A stretch of 64,000 nucleotides of DNA, taken from Eunapius fragilis (Eukaryota > Porifera > Demospongiae > Spongillida > Spongillidae). Positions 43,046-53,945 of this stretch are shown here, one piece after another. How positions within the stretch are numbered: position 1 is the first letter of the stretch; each line of letters opens with the position of its first letter. Below the pieces are notes generated by a model. That model did not search any database, had not been told where the DNA came from, and saw nothing but the letters and a program-made list of their open reading frames with translations. The stretch spans positions 3,224,124-3,288,123 of the forward strand of contig OY811987.1 of assembly GCA_963681505.1 (NCBI GenBank), written 5' to 3'. Both the position numbers and the translations under genes were made by a program.

Positions 43046-44140
43046 GTCACAATTTTGTGACTTACGTCACAATTGGTCAATCTATGGTTAATAATTTTAT
43101 AGCCCTCAGAGGTCCCCACCTGATTTTTATTAATATTAAATCAGGTTTGCAAAGGTCTGCTGATGAAGCCAGTATAAATTTCATGACAAAAGTCGATGTC
43201 ACTTTTTTTCAAACTAAAATACAAGTTGAGAATCACCATATCCATATGACAATTTGATGACTATTAATAATTGTAATGGGTTTATGGATGTAATAGCATG
43301 GTGTAAAAAATAGTGTATAGATTTTTCCACAATCATCAACCCTCAATAATCTACAAGTGGAAACGCCCACGTTTTGAACAAATGTTACGATAAAAGGTCA
43401 AATTTTCAATTTAGCGTAATTTGGAAGTGTTAAAGGTGACAGACCAAATAACATTGGTTTTGACATGTCTTTAGTACCTCTATAATGTGGTTAAGTATGA
43501 AAAGGATTTGATGTACTCATGGAATAGTTTGCAAGAACTGACATGATCCCACCCAGCATCAACATTCTGATTCTAGCACACTGAATGTTGCCTACAGTCT
43601 CCAGATGTAAAATGTAATTCATTATATCATGACTGGCAAGGCTACATGTATATACAGTATGGTATATGGTAGTTCGCATGTGTAATTCAGGTGATTTCCT
43701 TTTGGTGTAAAAATGTAGCATGATTCTCATGCATTAGGATTACATTTAGTACACAATGATATTACATATTCTAGAATTTTCTTGGCATGTGGTACTGCAC
43801 AATCGCTAGTTCCAGGTGTAAGTAACTCCTGGACATACCTTAAGATTCTCAATCCACCTCCACAATCTGCTTCTTCCACCAGTTCCGGAGAAGAAAGCGA
43901 GTGGTCTTTGGTGACATGTCGAGTCCCAATTAGCACCATGCCATGCAGTCCTTTGATATCTCTCATGTGAATTCGCTCATGTAGATGAAATTGTTATTGT
44001 GTGTAAACTCCATTTTCCATAAATTCAATAGTGATATTGTCAATGTCTTTAGGGGTCACAACGGAACCTGGAAACAGAATGTGTCGGCATATAAAGAGAA
44101 TTGCCTCCTGTGTCGTTTAATATGTGTTGCTTCGCTAAGT
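43046..44140 (-). other. Unrecognised DNA with one coding-like minus-strand frame
   Basis: On the minus strand, 44110-43727 reads as one frame with a single stop near 44000. It includes FPGSVVTPKDIDNITIEFME, HERIHMRDIKGLHGMVLIG and CAVPHAKKILEYVISLCTK. It has the look of diverged coding sequence, but I cannot name a family. The remainder, to 43046, shows nothing beyond the TTAA-type end at 43046. Confidence 0.35.
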
Positions 44141-44199
44141 TGATGATGCTGGCAGAGCACCTTTGCCTTTTGCATTTTTGAACTTCTGGTGATAGCAGT

Positions 44200-46450
44200 G
44201 AAACACATACTTGTTTTCCCAGTCAGGAACTCTTTACGCTAAGCACTCTCTAAGGTCTGCACATCAGGAGGAAGGATATCTGACACATTGTCTCCCTGAA
44301 CTTTCAGTAGGCGCTCGAGCCGGGAACAATACTTATGGTAATGAATTTCTCTTTTGTGTCTGCTTTCCTGAGAGAGATGATACAGTCAAACTCGTAATTA
44401 CATATACTTTGGATTTGTGTGCAATCACTTTCTTTGAGTAGAGGAACAGGTCAGAAACCTCATCATTCAGTCGCAGTCCATGCTGGATAGTGTTTACAAG
44501 ATCCCTTGGTCCATTATCCAACTGTTTTTAAGTCACATTTCAAATAGTTTTTTGTTCCGTCTATAATATACAATTGGTGATGTGGTAATTTTGAAGGATT
44601 AATGCATGAGAAACATAATTTACTGCTAAAGTAAGGATTTCAAACCAGGGTTTAAGGGAAGTAATTTGTCCAGCCATAGGTCTGTATCTGCAGTTTACTA
44701 GTGCGGGCTGGCCCATCTCACATACACCTTTGACACTAGACATCCTGATTTACTCATTGAATTGATAGCTGGGAAAGAGTTACACGTATAGAGGTAACAG
44801 TTCGACCGAGTATAATCGAGGCTACAGTTGAGCTAGGCTTCCCTCCTATAAAGCCTGAACATCTTTTGGTTTTGATGGTTTATCCATAAGGATTGAAGCA
44901 CAGCCTAATATCAAGGTTGGAACGACGAACCTTGTGTCTCCTAATGCGCTGAGAACAGATAGTTTTCAGCACTGGAGCAAATGTTAAAGCTCATCCATTA
45001 GCAAGTTTCTGGAAAATCATTTTAGGTATCTTGTATTCTTGGACTGCATTATGGAATTAGCTCTATCAGATTCCGTACAGGCCATGAAACACATTTCTAG
45101 TATCTTCAATATGTGTTTCTTTGTGGCTGGGTCATTCAAGGCTTCTTTTCCACTGTCAAATTTTTCTTTCTAAATGTAGCCTTTGCCATTTTTGCACAGC
45201 TGTGTGTGATTTCTTACATCTTTGGAGTAGTGTAACCAACATACAAACCTGTATGTTATTCTATGCAACAGTAATATTCCATCTGGATTATCCAGAGCTC
45301 GTCTGTCAATGGCTTTTTGAACATCGCTCAACACACAAGGCAATACATACTGCAGCATCAAACCAAAATGAGTTATTATATCATCCTACATGCATTGATT
45401 CATTCACACTTAGTTGACTGCAGCTGACCGTAGTTATGATGTATATGCATTTGGCCACCTATGATATAGTAGCTGATCACATCTAGTGTATTGCCCATCC
45501 TGGTATATTTTCACCCTGTGGAATGATCCATCAATTCTTTTGTTTTGGATTCGTTATAACATGTTACTCATACATTCTGCTTTCCAAGTTAGAGGGTGTA
45601 CGACAATGGAGTTATCTTTTTGACCTTCATCATCAGTGCTGTCCTCTGAAGACATCAACTCATTTTTCATAAGTGTAATCCATTTTTCCTAAAGTTCATT
45701 GCTGACTTCAGAATTCCGAAGAAGGGGTAGTGCATGGTCCTTCCATTTCTAACATTTGTGTATGAAATTCTATGGACTTAAAGGCACAATCCGCTCGTGT
45801 TTTCTGCGTATCCTTTGCCTAACATACCCTTTCCTCACTAAACAACGGGTTCTTGTTGTGCTCGTTTGCTGTAATATCTATAAGCAGCAGCTGTACATGT
45901 ATCATATATGAACAAGAGAGACGAAATGACATACATTTACCTCAGATATCAGATTCTAGAAACGACGGGTTAACCCCTTGCACTTCTTTCACTATTCTTT
46001 CTAGCATAGCAGTATTTTCAGGTGATATCTGTGAGCCAACGACAACAGCATGTAAGTATAACAATTCAACAATGCATATCACTTTCATGCTTTATTTATA
46101 TTTCTGATTCAATAAGATGTTTTTCCAGGAGCTTTAAGTCTCGTCACTTTGATGAAGGAATCAACAACTTTCTGGATCAAGCTCGTAGCTGACGCACTCA
46201 TAGCCCTTTCTGGATCGGCGTTGTAACTGCGGCCTGATGTATTGTGCTCACCAGCTAGCTCAAGTCCTTCGTGGAGGAGGAGGAGGAGGAGGAAGAAGAA
46301 AAAGAGGAGGAGGAGAAGGAAGAAGAAAAAGAAGAGGAAGAGGAGGAGAAGGTAGAAGAAAAGGAAGGAAGAGGAGTTATATTCAAAAGTATGGTGACTA
46401 TGTCTACCATGGAGGTTCCAAAACCGAAGGGTGGGAAGCGCGGCTGGTGG
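44200..46450 (-). pseudogene. Unrecognised decayed coding region
   Basis: Several minus-strand stretches keep a protein-like composition across scattered stops: an Ala/Ser segment with GRSYNADPERAMSASATSL (about 46230), ISPENTAMLERIVKEVQG (about 46030), ELMSSEDSTDDEGQKDNS then VVHPLTWKAECM (about 45660-45560), DVQKAIDRRALDNPDGILLL (about 45330), KKHILKILEMCFMACTESDR (about 45095) and NTIQHGLRLNDEVSDLFLY (about 44490). The acidic stretch ahead of HPLTW resembles a segment I recall from uncharacterised invertebrate transposon-linked proteins, but I cannot name it. It is probably a dead multi-exon gene or transposon gene. Confidence 0.35.
46268..46375. repeat. Purine-rich GGA/GAA tract
   Basis: About 108 bp of GGA and GAA triplets on the plus strand. 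Poly-Glu/Gly/Arg and, on the other strand, poly-Leu/Phe reading frames here are effects of the low complexity. Confidence 0.9.
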
Positions 46451-46459
46451 CAATAGACA

Positions 46460-47591
46460 TACAAGGTTAGCTCCAATACCAAAGATGACAAACTGTTTTA
46501 AAAAGAAAGCGGCTTAACTGCTTGCAGTATGTATTATGTCATTGAAGCATCAGCGAACTCCAAAGAAACGAAAAGGACTGAAAATATGGTACCTATATAT
46601 CATTGTTTGTGTGTTAAAGGTATACATGTATAGCATATGGTCATGGTTATGGCCCATCGTTAACAGGTTGGACAAAATAAAAAGGAACAACCAACTCGTG
46701 TCCACCCTCTCCCCCACCTCCCAAAAAATAAGTAAATCTTAAGGTCAACATAAGCAGCTAAGGGGTCATTATACTGGAACTTGTACCACCCTGAATACAT
46801 CATCCTCTCATATTGATTGACATACCAACTCTCATATAATGTTCTTCCCTAAAATATAGACATGCGTTCCTAGCCATTTATAATGCTCTGAACAATAAAC
46901 GTTTTTGTTATGTACTTCAACGAGCACTGTACACTTAAAATGGTGAGGCATTGCACTAGCAAACCTTTTTTGAACAAGCGCTGTGTACTAAACTAACAAT
47001 GATGAGATACTTGCATCAACAAATGACACTCGCTTATTGCTGTGAGAAAAGATGCTAAGTGGGTACTAACACCCCTATCAAAATTTTTCTCACAGCAGTA
47101 AGAATATCCGGTTGTACCAGTATTTTATCCTCTGAAATCAAAGGGATACAATTCAACTTTGCAATCACCACTGACCATGATGAAGAAGCAAAGTTTTGAC
47201 AGAATGACACAAGAACTGCAGAACTTTTCTCGAACAAGATCACTGCTCAGTGTCACACCAATTTCTAACAGCAGTGAGGAAGCCAGGCAGTGTTCATTGA
47301 GTCCTGTGAAAAGGATTGAAAGTGTGTGTACTGCACAGATCGAGACCTTCCCTCTGGCATCTACATATGAATAATTGCATATTTTATTTTATAATTGTAA
47401 CCTCTGATATCCACAAACTGTTTTGTGTACAGCAGCCATTTTTGTGAGGGCTGTTGCGAATTGGGTTAACGTCAGCTATCAGAACTTTGGCCACAGCAGT
47501 ATGAATTACAAGTGACCCAACATGCGCCCGAAAAAAAAAATTTAGTGACTTTTAAGTACATCAAACTTCAGTTACAATGTAAACTTATTTT
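46460..47591. other. Intergenic DNA with one unrecognised open frame
   Basis: The plus-strand frame 47159-47374 (71 codons, Ser-rich, RMTQELQNFSRTRSLLSV) has no known motif and no clear splice context. Nothing else can be supported in this stretch. Confidence 0.35.
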
Positions 47592-47722
47592 TGTAATAGT
47601 TCACCATGCTTCATTGTTCAAGCCCTCTTACTACCAGCACACACAACTGATACTGTTAGCTAATAATTGTAATGAATCATTCACGTGATGTTGTATATTA
47701 TGTAATGTTAAAGGTTCTAACA
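47592..47722 (-). repeat. BEL 3' LTR
   Basis: 131 bp matching 53325-53444, with about 15 extra bases near 47645 (ACTGATACTGTTAGC region) and scattered differences. Confidence 0.88.
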
Positions 47723-47735
47723 TTCTCCCCCCGTT
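47723..47735 (-). other. BEL polypurine tract
   Basis: On the minus strand GGGGGGAGAA immediately precedes the 3' LTR, as required of a plus-strand primer. Confidence 0.8.
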
Positions 47736-47878
47736 GACCAATAGTCAACTGACTAAACTAATCTTGCAGCAGTTCGTTAGCCCACTGTCTGCGCTTCTCT
47801 TCACCCTTCTATGCAGCAGTGCTTTCAGACTTGTCTTCAACCTTTTGTTCTTTTGTTACTTGAGGAGTTCTCACAGGT

Positions 47879-49161
47879 TCAAGGGGATGGTGGATCTCTA
47901 ATGTTTAAAACAACTGCAGGGGTCAGTTCAAGGAAGTGAATCGTTGATTCTTGCCCAGCAACCTTAACTGTAGATCCCCTAGTTTTTCCATCTCTGCCCA
48001 TCATGACATTCTGGATGCAACCTAGCTTCCAAAAACCTCTAGGAAGGCTCTCATCGTGTACCACCACTACGTTGCCTACTGAGACTTGACTTTCTCCATG
48101 AGATTTCATGAAAATTAGTCTGTGGCTTTCTCTCGGCTCTGCCAAGTACTCGTTTCTCCACCTCTTCCAGAAGTGGTTAAGGATACTACTAAGTAGCTTC
48201 AACCGCCTTGTCAGTTGAGTTGAATCACATCAAAATCATTGTCTCCTGGGTCACACAGGTGACCAAGGTAATCAGGAAGATTAATCACTCTACGGCCAAT
48301 CAATAAAGGAGATGGTGTGAGGGGCTCTTCAGTGTCTCCTGCTGAGATGTACAATAGTGGGCAAAAATTGATAATGGGTTCAATTTCTGTGACTGCAGTT
48401 AAGAGTTCATCATGGGTGAAACTTGCTTGACCAACCATATTCTTTAGACACCGCTTGGTAGATTGCACCATTCGTTCAAAGGCTCCACCCCACCATGGGG
48501 CTCCTTCCACATTAAATGTCCACTTACATCTGCTCTCTGCCAGGTAGTTGTTTACATCATTGTCCTTAAACACCGTTTTTAAGAATCTTGCAGCTGCCTT
48601 GGATGTTTTGCCATTATCTGATGTAAACTGTATAGGTAATCCCCTTCGAGCTGCGAATCTCTTCAGACACCTAATGAAGGTCTCTGTGGACATGTCAAGG
48701 ACAATGTCTAGGTGTACGGCTCTTGTCACGAAACAAGTGAACAAACATATCCAGGCTTTAGCAGACTTGTTAGGACCATCAGTACGAATCATCAAGGGGC
48801 CAGCAAAGTCAACATCTGTGAAACTGAATGCTGGTTCCTCTTTCACTCTGCTTATTGGCAGTGGAGGTGGTGGAGGCACCAAAAATGGAGTTCCTTCGAG
48901 CCTGCGACATTTAACACATCGGTGTATTATTAGCCGGACCAGGCTTTGTCTCTTTTGGCTTTTGATGACGAGGGATGTCATAGGGTGGTTTTGCGATAGC
49001 AGAAGACGATACTTCATGGAATACGGAATGTTGGCATTGGCCAGCCTCCCACCACATTGCCATAAACCTTTCTGGTCCAGAAATGAGTTGAATTCGAGTT
49101 TCAATGTCTCTAACACACTTTCACATTCTAGATCCCTTTGGGAGTCCTCAACCATTTGCAT
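47879..49161 (-). pseudogene. BEL integrase and DUF5641 tail
   Basis: A shortened zinc end (HPMTSLVIKSQ then HRCVKCRRLEG) lacks the His-loop segment found in intact copies. The core has FTDVDFAGPL (first Asp, about 48825), FTSDNGKTSKAA (second Asp, about 48630) and APWWGGAFERMVQSTKRCL (Glu, about 48490). LLIGRRVINLPD follows near 48290. A stop and shift at about 48205 separate the DUF5641 tail (HFWKRWRNEYLAEPRESHR, VSVGNVVVVHDESLPRG, about 48180-48050), found at the end of BEL Pol. It would integrate the element. Confidence 0.9.
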
Positions 49162-49296
49162 TCAGCGTCAACCAGCTCATCTGTGGAAAGTAAACTGCAG
49201 TCCTGGCTTGACCTTTTGCCTTTGAATGCTTCAAGGCCCTCGTGACATACGCAGTGACTCTAACCAGTTTCTTGAAGCTGCTGAATCATCTGCAGT

Positions 49297-50080
49297 CTAC
49301 AAGATCACCGATAGTAACTTTAACTTTAGCAGTACCAGATTGTGGGTTTTAGTCTTCAACTCATCAGAGCATTCTTCTGGCATTTCAGTGTGTTCATCAG
49401 AATCTCTTAAGGCTAGACCATTCTTCAACCAGTTTGGTCCATGCCGCCACAACAAGCTCACTTGTAACTCTGACATCATCGTCGTTCCTCTTGATGGGAT
49501 ATTGGCAGGATTGATAGCTCCTGGGCAGTGATACCACAGGTCTGGGGACGTTTTCTGACGAATTTTGTTTACACTGTTTTGTACAAATGGCTTCCACTCT
49601 TTTTTGATCCAATACAGAGCCACCATAGACATAGAGCCAGTATAGCACCTTATCTTGAGCCTTGGCAAGGTAGACTTTAATGCTGAGAATGCAGTAGTGA
49701 TCAACCATGAAAGCAATAATGTAGAGAGTAACTCTAGTCTGAGGATGGTGAGTGCTTGTGTGGGGGCAACTATAGTCTTGGCAACTACAAATTCAGAATG
49801 GATCATTTCTGGAGTTTTCATCACAAGGTACACTACAACCGCATAAGCAGTGGATGACGCATTGCAAAATCCACACAGTGTGTAACAGGCAGCTGAATTG
49901 TCGATTCCCTCATTATAACTTCTTGGGATAGACACGATGTCACCAACTTGCAGGTCCTGTACTAGAGTCATCCACTCTCATCACAGCATATTAGGTAAAG
50001 CTTTGTCCCACTTGAGTTGTTGCCGACACAGTTTCTGGAAATGTAACTTGAAGCAAATTATCACTGGTGCTAGAAATTTA
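49297..50080 (-). pseudogene. BEL RT end and RNase H region (Peptidase_A17)
   Basis: LAPVIICFKLHFQKLCRQQ at about 50080 continues after RT. LQVGDIVSIPRSY, LCGFCNASSTAYAVVVYL (RNase H first Asp replaced by Asn in CNAS), LTILRLELLSTLLLSWL and WHCPGAINPANIPSRG-type sequence (LWYHCPGAINPANIPSRG) follow to about 49480. The change in the catalytic D-A-S motif to N-A-S would hinder RNase H. A stop lies near 49976. Confidence 0.85.
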
Positions 50081-50202
50081 ATTAGGTAATAAAATGCACA
50101 TGTATGTGATGATGGCATGTTGTATATAGTGGCAGAATATATAAGAGTTGGAAAAAAAATTGGGGAAAAAGATGCGACAAAACATGATCCTTTCACAATG
50201 GG

Positions 50203-51172
50203 TCAAAAAATCTGCTGACAATGCTAACCACATTTCTCTTTGTGGGTTCTGTTACTCTAGCAGCCTTGGCAATCTCCAGGATACACAAGTTCAGCTTATC
50301 TTCTTGTGTATTCCAACATATCCCAAACACCTTCATGATAGGGGATCCAAGGTAGGGTGGTTCTCCTGAAGTGGCATGATTGTATGTCTCCTCAAAGCTG
50401 GCATCGGGTGTACACTGTGGATTCTCAGGGAGGTTTTAAGCTGTGTTGATTCTTGACTGAAGTGGTTGAGAGTTGGTCCTAAACTTCCTGAGGTTAGATG
50501 TGCGTAGTCTATGATGTTTCAGCGAAGCCTGGATAACTGCCTACTTATTGGACCGAAGTTTGAACAGAATTTTAATGAGGTTTTGATCGTATCAGATAGC
50601 ACTGATGGCTGATAATGAAAAGGCTTTTCTGATGATATCTGTAGAGGAGAGAGCTTGAGATGTTCTTCGCTTCCTATGGGTGGACAACATTGACGATGAT
50701 GAATTCAAGATCTGACCACTTCGGTTACACGAGTTGTCTTTGGGGTTTGTTCGAGTCCATTCCTGTTGAATGCAACAATCAGATACCATCTTGAACAGTA
50801 TCAGAGTTCCCATTTAGCACTAGTTCAGAAACTGATTGACTCCTTTTATGTCGATGACGTTGTGACAGGTGCCTCCACAGAGGAAGAAGCTGTCCAACTG
50901 TTCACAGATTCAATAGGAATGCTCAAAGATGGTGCATTTTGGTAGTATCCTTGTCACTTCGGATGACCGCATGGTGTGGCAAATAGTGGATTTGAGTTGC
51001 CTTCAACGCTGGGGTCATCTGCTACAATTCCCTTCTCAATCTGCTCTTTGATTATGCGGTTGTGGTCTTGTAGAAGAACACGATTCTGTTGTAAATGCCT
51101 CAGAAGTCCCTTAAGGCTCACACAGTAGTTATCAGTTAGTGGCTGACGGAACTGCTTCCAGGGTAATGACAC
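50203..51172 (-). pseudogene. BEL reverse transcriptase, minus-strand flanks of an inverted core
   Basis: The minus strand carries the RT start (LPWKQFRQPLTDNYCVS, RVLLQDHNRIIKEQIEKGI, then VHYLPHHAVIRSDKDTTK in another frame) down to about 50944. It resumes below 50479 with the part that normally follows the catalytic region (SFEETYNHATSGEPPYLG, VTEPTKRNVVSIVSRFFDPL). The catalytic core between them lies on the opposite strand (50479-50943). Frameshifts also occur near 51000 and 50430. Confidence 0.85.
50479..50943 (+). other. Inverted RT core of the BEL element
   Basis: The plus strand reads CVVYDVSAKPG, LLIGPKFEQN, ADNEKAFLMISV (catalytic Asp), SVTRVVFGVCSSPFLLNATI and SFYVDDVVTGASTEEEAV (catalytic YVDD, about 50845), ending LKDGAFW at 50943. 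This is exactly the section missing from the minus-strand RT on either side. About 465 bp were therefore flipped in place, with little or no loss at the edges. Confidence 0.88.
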
Positions 51173-51868
51173 CTCATACCTATCTTCCCTAAACCTGATG
51201 GCGCTAATGGTCTCTTCTCATTCAGCTGTATTCCCAATGCTTCAAGTTCCCAAAACGATTCCAGCTGGTCATTCAGAGAGTCAGGTTCGGTGTCAACTCT
51301 GAGCACATGAGTGGTGACTAGATTTGTTGAACACTGTTTCGGACCTCTAACAGCGATTGGACCAGATAACACCCATCCCAACTTGGTATGAATCGCTGTT
51401 GGACCCTTGGCACCTTTTGATATTGTCCCAGTAACACGATCCCAATAATGATCCAATCCTATGAGGACATCCACTTCTAATGTGGATCCCTGGTCTGCCC
51501 AATCAGCAAGCTCTAAATCTTTAAAGTGTGGATTCTGCTTGACACACACATCTATGGATTGACCAACTATAGGTTCACAGATAATGGGAACAACAAATAG
51601 GGTCAAATCCATGCTAGGACATCCATTCAATAGGATCTTCACATTGATAACGGGACATACCTTGGAACCACCTCTGGAGCAACCAAATGCAGCTATCGAG
51701 ATTTGCTGTTCACCCTTGGAATCCACCTTCAGTGCTCTCCTAGTTCGCTCAGTCATGTAGGATCATTGGTTGCCTCCGTCATGCAGTATTCGTAGTTCCA
51801 CTGGGCAATCAGGAGTTTTGAGGTTGCAGATCAGACCTTGGACTGTCTGCAGTAGAACACACCTTCTA
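51136..51868 (-). pseudogene. BEL protease (DUF1758)
   Basis: The active-site region reads VELRILHDGGNQ in one frame (about 51790), then shifts to SYMTERTRRALKV. The usual D-S-G is D-G-G here. The fold continues with SMDLTLFVVPIICEPIVG, VDVLIGLDHYWDRVTG and TKLGWVLSGPI, the standard DUF1758 end. It would mature the BEL polyprotein. Confidence 0.85.
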
Positions 51869-53225
51869 CTAGTTGGGCTGAGTACATTCATGGCTGGGGT
51901 CAATAAAGGTGAAGCATGTGGGTTTATAGTAGACAACCATGTTGGTAGAGCTTGAACTCTTCTGGTGGACTGCTGCAGTTTGGTCACAGATGCTTGGATG
52001 GTGTTTCCTGTTGCAAGTTTGACATTGAGGTGATGAGCGACATTTTCTTCCAATGTGGCCCTTGATAAAACAGTTGAAGCATCTTCCAGAGGTCTTAAAG
52101 ATCTGTCTACGATCATCAGGACTTGTCACAGTGTGGCAATCGACAGAGGAGTGTTGCTGTTGGCAGTAGCAGCATCCGTTTAATGCCTTTGTAGACTCAG
52201 TCATCCCAGAGAGAAGTGTTGTGGCTATGGATGATGAGCGAGGTTTGTCCTGCCTGTCTTGGGGATGAGGGTTAATCCTGTCTGGATCACGAGAACGCTC
52301 TCTGGCTACGAGTTCTTCCTCCCACACTTTCAGTAAGGTCTCAAGGTCTATAACTACACTTGGTGACTTTCTGGTCATAATCAATCTGATCTCAGAAGGC
52401 AGCTTCGTCAAGAACACTGATCTTAGCATTGTTCCATAGGATTCCCATTCCACTCCGAGAGCCTTCAGACTTCTGACACTAGTCTTCACCTCATCAAACA
52501 ATCGCCTCAGTCCTCTCCTATCATGCTCACCAGTAACTGCATTCAGGTTGAGTAAGGTTTCCATAAGCCTTGATGTTATTGTCTGCCAGTTCCCAATCGT
52601 CTTTTCAAGATGTCTATTGCTTCTCGATAATTGGCTGATGATAGGGTCAGTCCCACAATAGCTTCATAGGCTGTCTTCTCCAAAAATGACCGCAAGTAGT
52701 TAAACTTGTCACCATCTGAAAGAGAGCCGTTGAGGTGGACTGCAGACTCAAAAGAATCCCAAAATGCTGTCCAATGTATGGTGTTCCCCTTAAAATGAGG
52801 CAAGGATATCTTCAGGAGTTTTACCTTACTGCTGCTGCTGACTGTTTCTCCCACAACTGAATGTGCAGATGGGGTCACAGATTCGATGTGCCAGGCAGTG
52901 AAGCATCACGTGGAGTTGCAAAAGGTGGATTAGAAGTTTTGGTTTTGCAAATATGCCCAAGCATCTTGTGTATTTATTCCGCGTATTCATCAGCTCTCCC
53001 TATCTCGTCTTCAAGCTCTTCTGCTGGGACCAGTTCTACTAACTCCTTATCCAAGGCTTCCAGTGTGGTGAGCTTGGCTGAGAGATTGGTGCCAATGCAC
53101 CAATGTCTAAAGACTATTCTGGAATCTCCCAATACTGACTCCGCTTGACTCAGAAGTCTAGAAACTAATGCACTGTGCACGGCACGTACTTTCTTCTTAT
53201 GTGCAAGTGCTTCTTCCCTTGCCAT
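51869..53225 (-). pseudogene. gag: BEL Gag
   Basis: The ATG at 53225 starts a coiled N-terminus (MAREEALAHKKKVRA). After a stop and frame change near 52970, KISLPHFKGNTIHWTAFWDS (about 52810) and FNYLRSFLEKTAYEAIVGL are the DUF1759 capsid signature. After another break near 52570 the frame 52564-51869 continues the capsid and ends in zinc knuckles (CFNCFIKGHIGRKC, CQTCNRKHHPSIC, about 52080-51980). It would form the particle and bind RNA. Confidence 0.88.
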
Positions 53226-53306
53226 CGTTCAAGTCGTCGGGTGGGCTTCAATTCGAACAATCACGTGCAGCATGCATGGACTTCCTTTTTGTGATTCTTG
53301 CCTAAC

Positions 53307-53324
53307 TCCTGGCTAGAAGGACCA
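53307..53324 (-). other. BEL primer-binding site
   Basis: On the minus strand TGGTCCTTCTAGCCAGG directly follows the 5' LTR. TGGTCCTTCGAGCC-type sites are frequent in invertebrate BEL elements. Confidence 0.75.
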
Positions 53325-53444
53325 TGTATTAGTTCACCACGCTTCGTTGTTCAAGCCCTCTTACTACCAGCACGCACGAACATATAATTGTAATGAATCA
53401 TTCACGTGACATTGTATATTACGTAATGTTAAAGGTTTCTAACA
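53325..53444 (-). repeat. BEL 5' LTR
   Basis: 120 bp, TGTTAGAAACC to ATACA on the minus strand, homologous to 47592-47722. Confidence 0.88.
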
Positions 53445-53495
53445 ATTTGCAAACATCAAACCAATAAAGCTAAACAGTAGTTTATGTATAGACAC

Positions 53496-53945
53496 TCATG
53501 CTTTTGCTTCAAGTGCACTAGTTGCTGCTGCAACTTCCTTGGCTGTCAACGAATATGTGAGCCCTGTAGCTGTGGAGAGGCTCACAAGTGTAAGTACATC
53601 TGACAGGTTGACCTCCAATACATCCTGATGCTGTGGGTACACATATGACTTTGCTGGCAGGGGTGGATGAAGAAAAATTACTTCAACAACTCGAGCTTCT
53701 GTATCCACTTTTATAACACAGCCTGACCCATAACCTTCTTCGAGTAGTACCATTGCCAGGTCTTGGATCTGATCCTGCCTCTCAGTCTCAGCACCCTCCT
53801 GAACAGCCTCCAGTTCTGTTGCCCATTTCGGCCCCTCCACGTCTTTCTCCGCGTCATCCTGAACCTGTGGTTCCATTCCCTGCTCCTGAAGTTCCTCCTC
53901 CAGTTCCCTCCACTTCCTCACACCGTATCGTGTTGTGACCATCAT
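53496..53945 (-). CDS. Chimeric open frame at a Gypsy break point
   Basis: 149 codons. The first half (VTTRYGVRKWRELEEELQEQ) is the region after protease in the Gypsy element to its right. The second half (LLEEGYGSGCVIKVDTEA, KSYVYPQHQDVLEV, TATGLTYSLTAKEVAAATSA) is unlike Gypsy. It resembles the C-terminal end of some other transposon-associated proteins that read PSTATGR-Y-L at this point, which I cannot name. The join near 53760 keeps an open frame by chance or by recent deletion. A working product is doubtful. Confidence 0.4.
   Translation of the reverse strand: MMVTTRYGVRKWRELEEELQEQGMEPQVQDDAEKDVEGPKWATELEAVQEGAETERQDQIQDLAMVLLEEGYGSGCVIKVDTEARVVEVIFLHPPLPAKSYVYPQHQDVLEVNLSDVLTLVSLSTATGLTYSLTAKEVAAATSALEAKA

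Larger units (their letters stand above)
47592..53444 (-). mobile_element. BEL/Pao LTR retrotransposon
   Basis: The LTRs at 53325-53444 (5') and 47592-47722 (3') start TGTTAG and end in ACA on the minus strand. The flanks ATTTT and ATTTG suggest an imperfect 5-bp duplication. The order gag, protease (DUF1758), RT, RNase H (Peptidase_A17 region), integrase and DUF5641 is that of BEL/Pao. At 5.85 kb it is near full length. It has several frameshifts, an inverted RT core and a small insertion, so it cannot move by itself. Confidence 0.93.

Noticed and set aside
46237-46491. Gly/Arg-rich, Glu-rich and Leu/Phe-rich frames
   Set aside because: All come from one GGA/GAA low-complexity tract.
48548-49225. 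225-residue plus-strand frame opposite BEL integrase
   Set aside because: The minus strand carries unmistakable integrase motifs, so the plus frame is a shadow.
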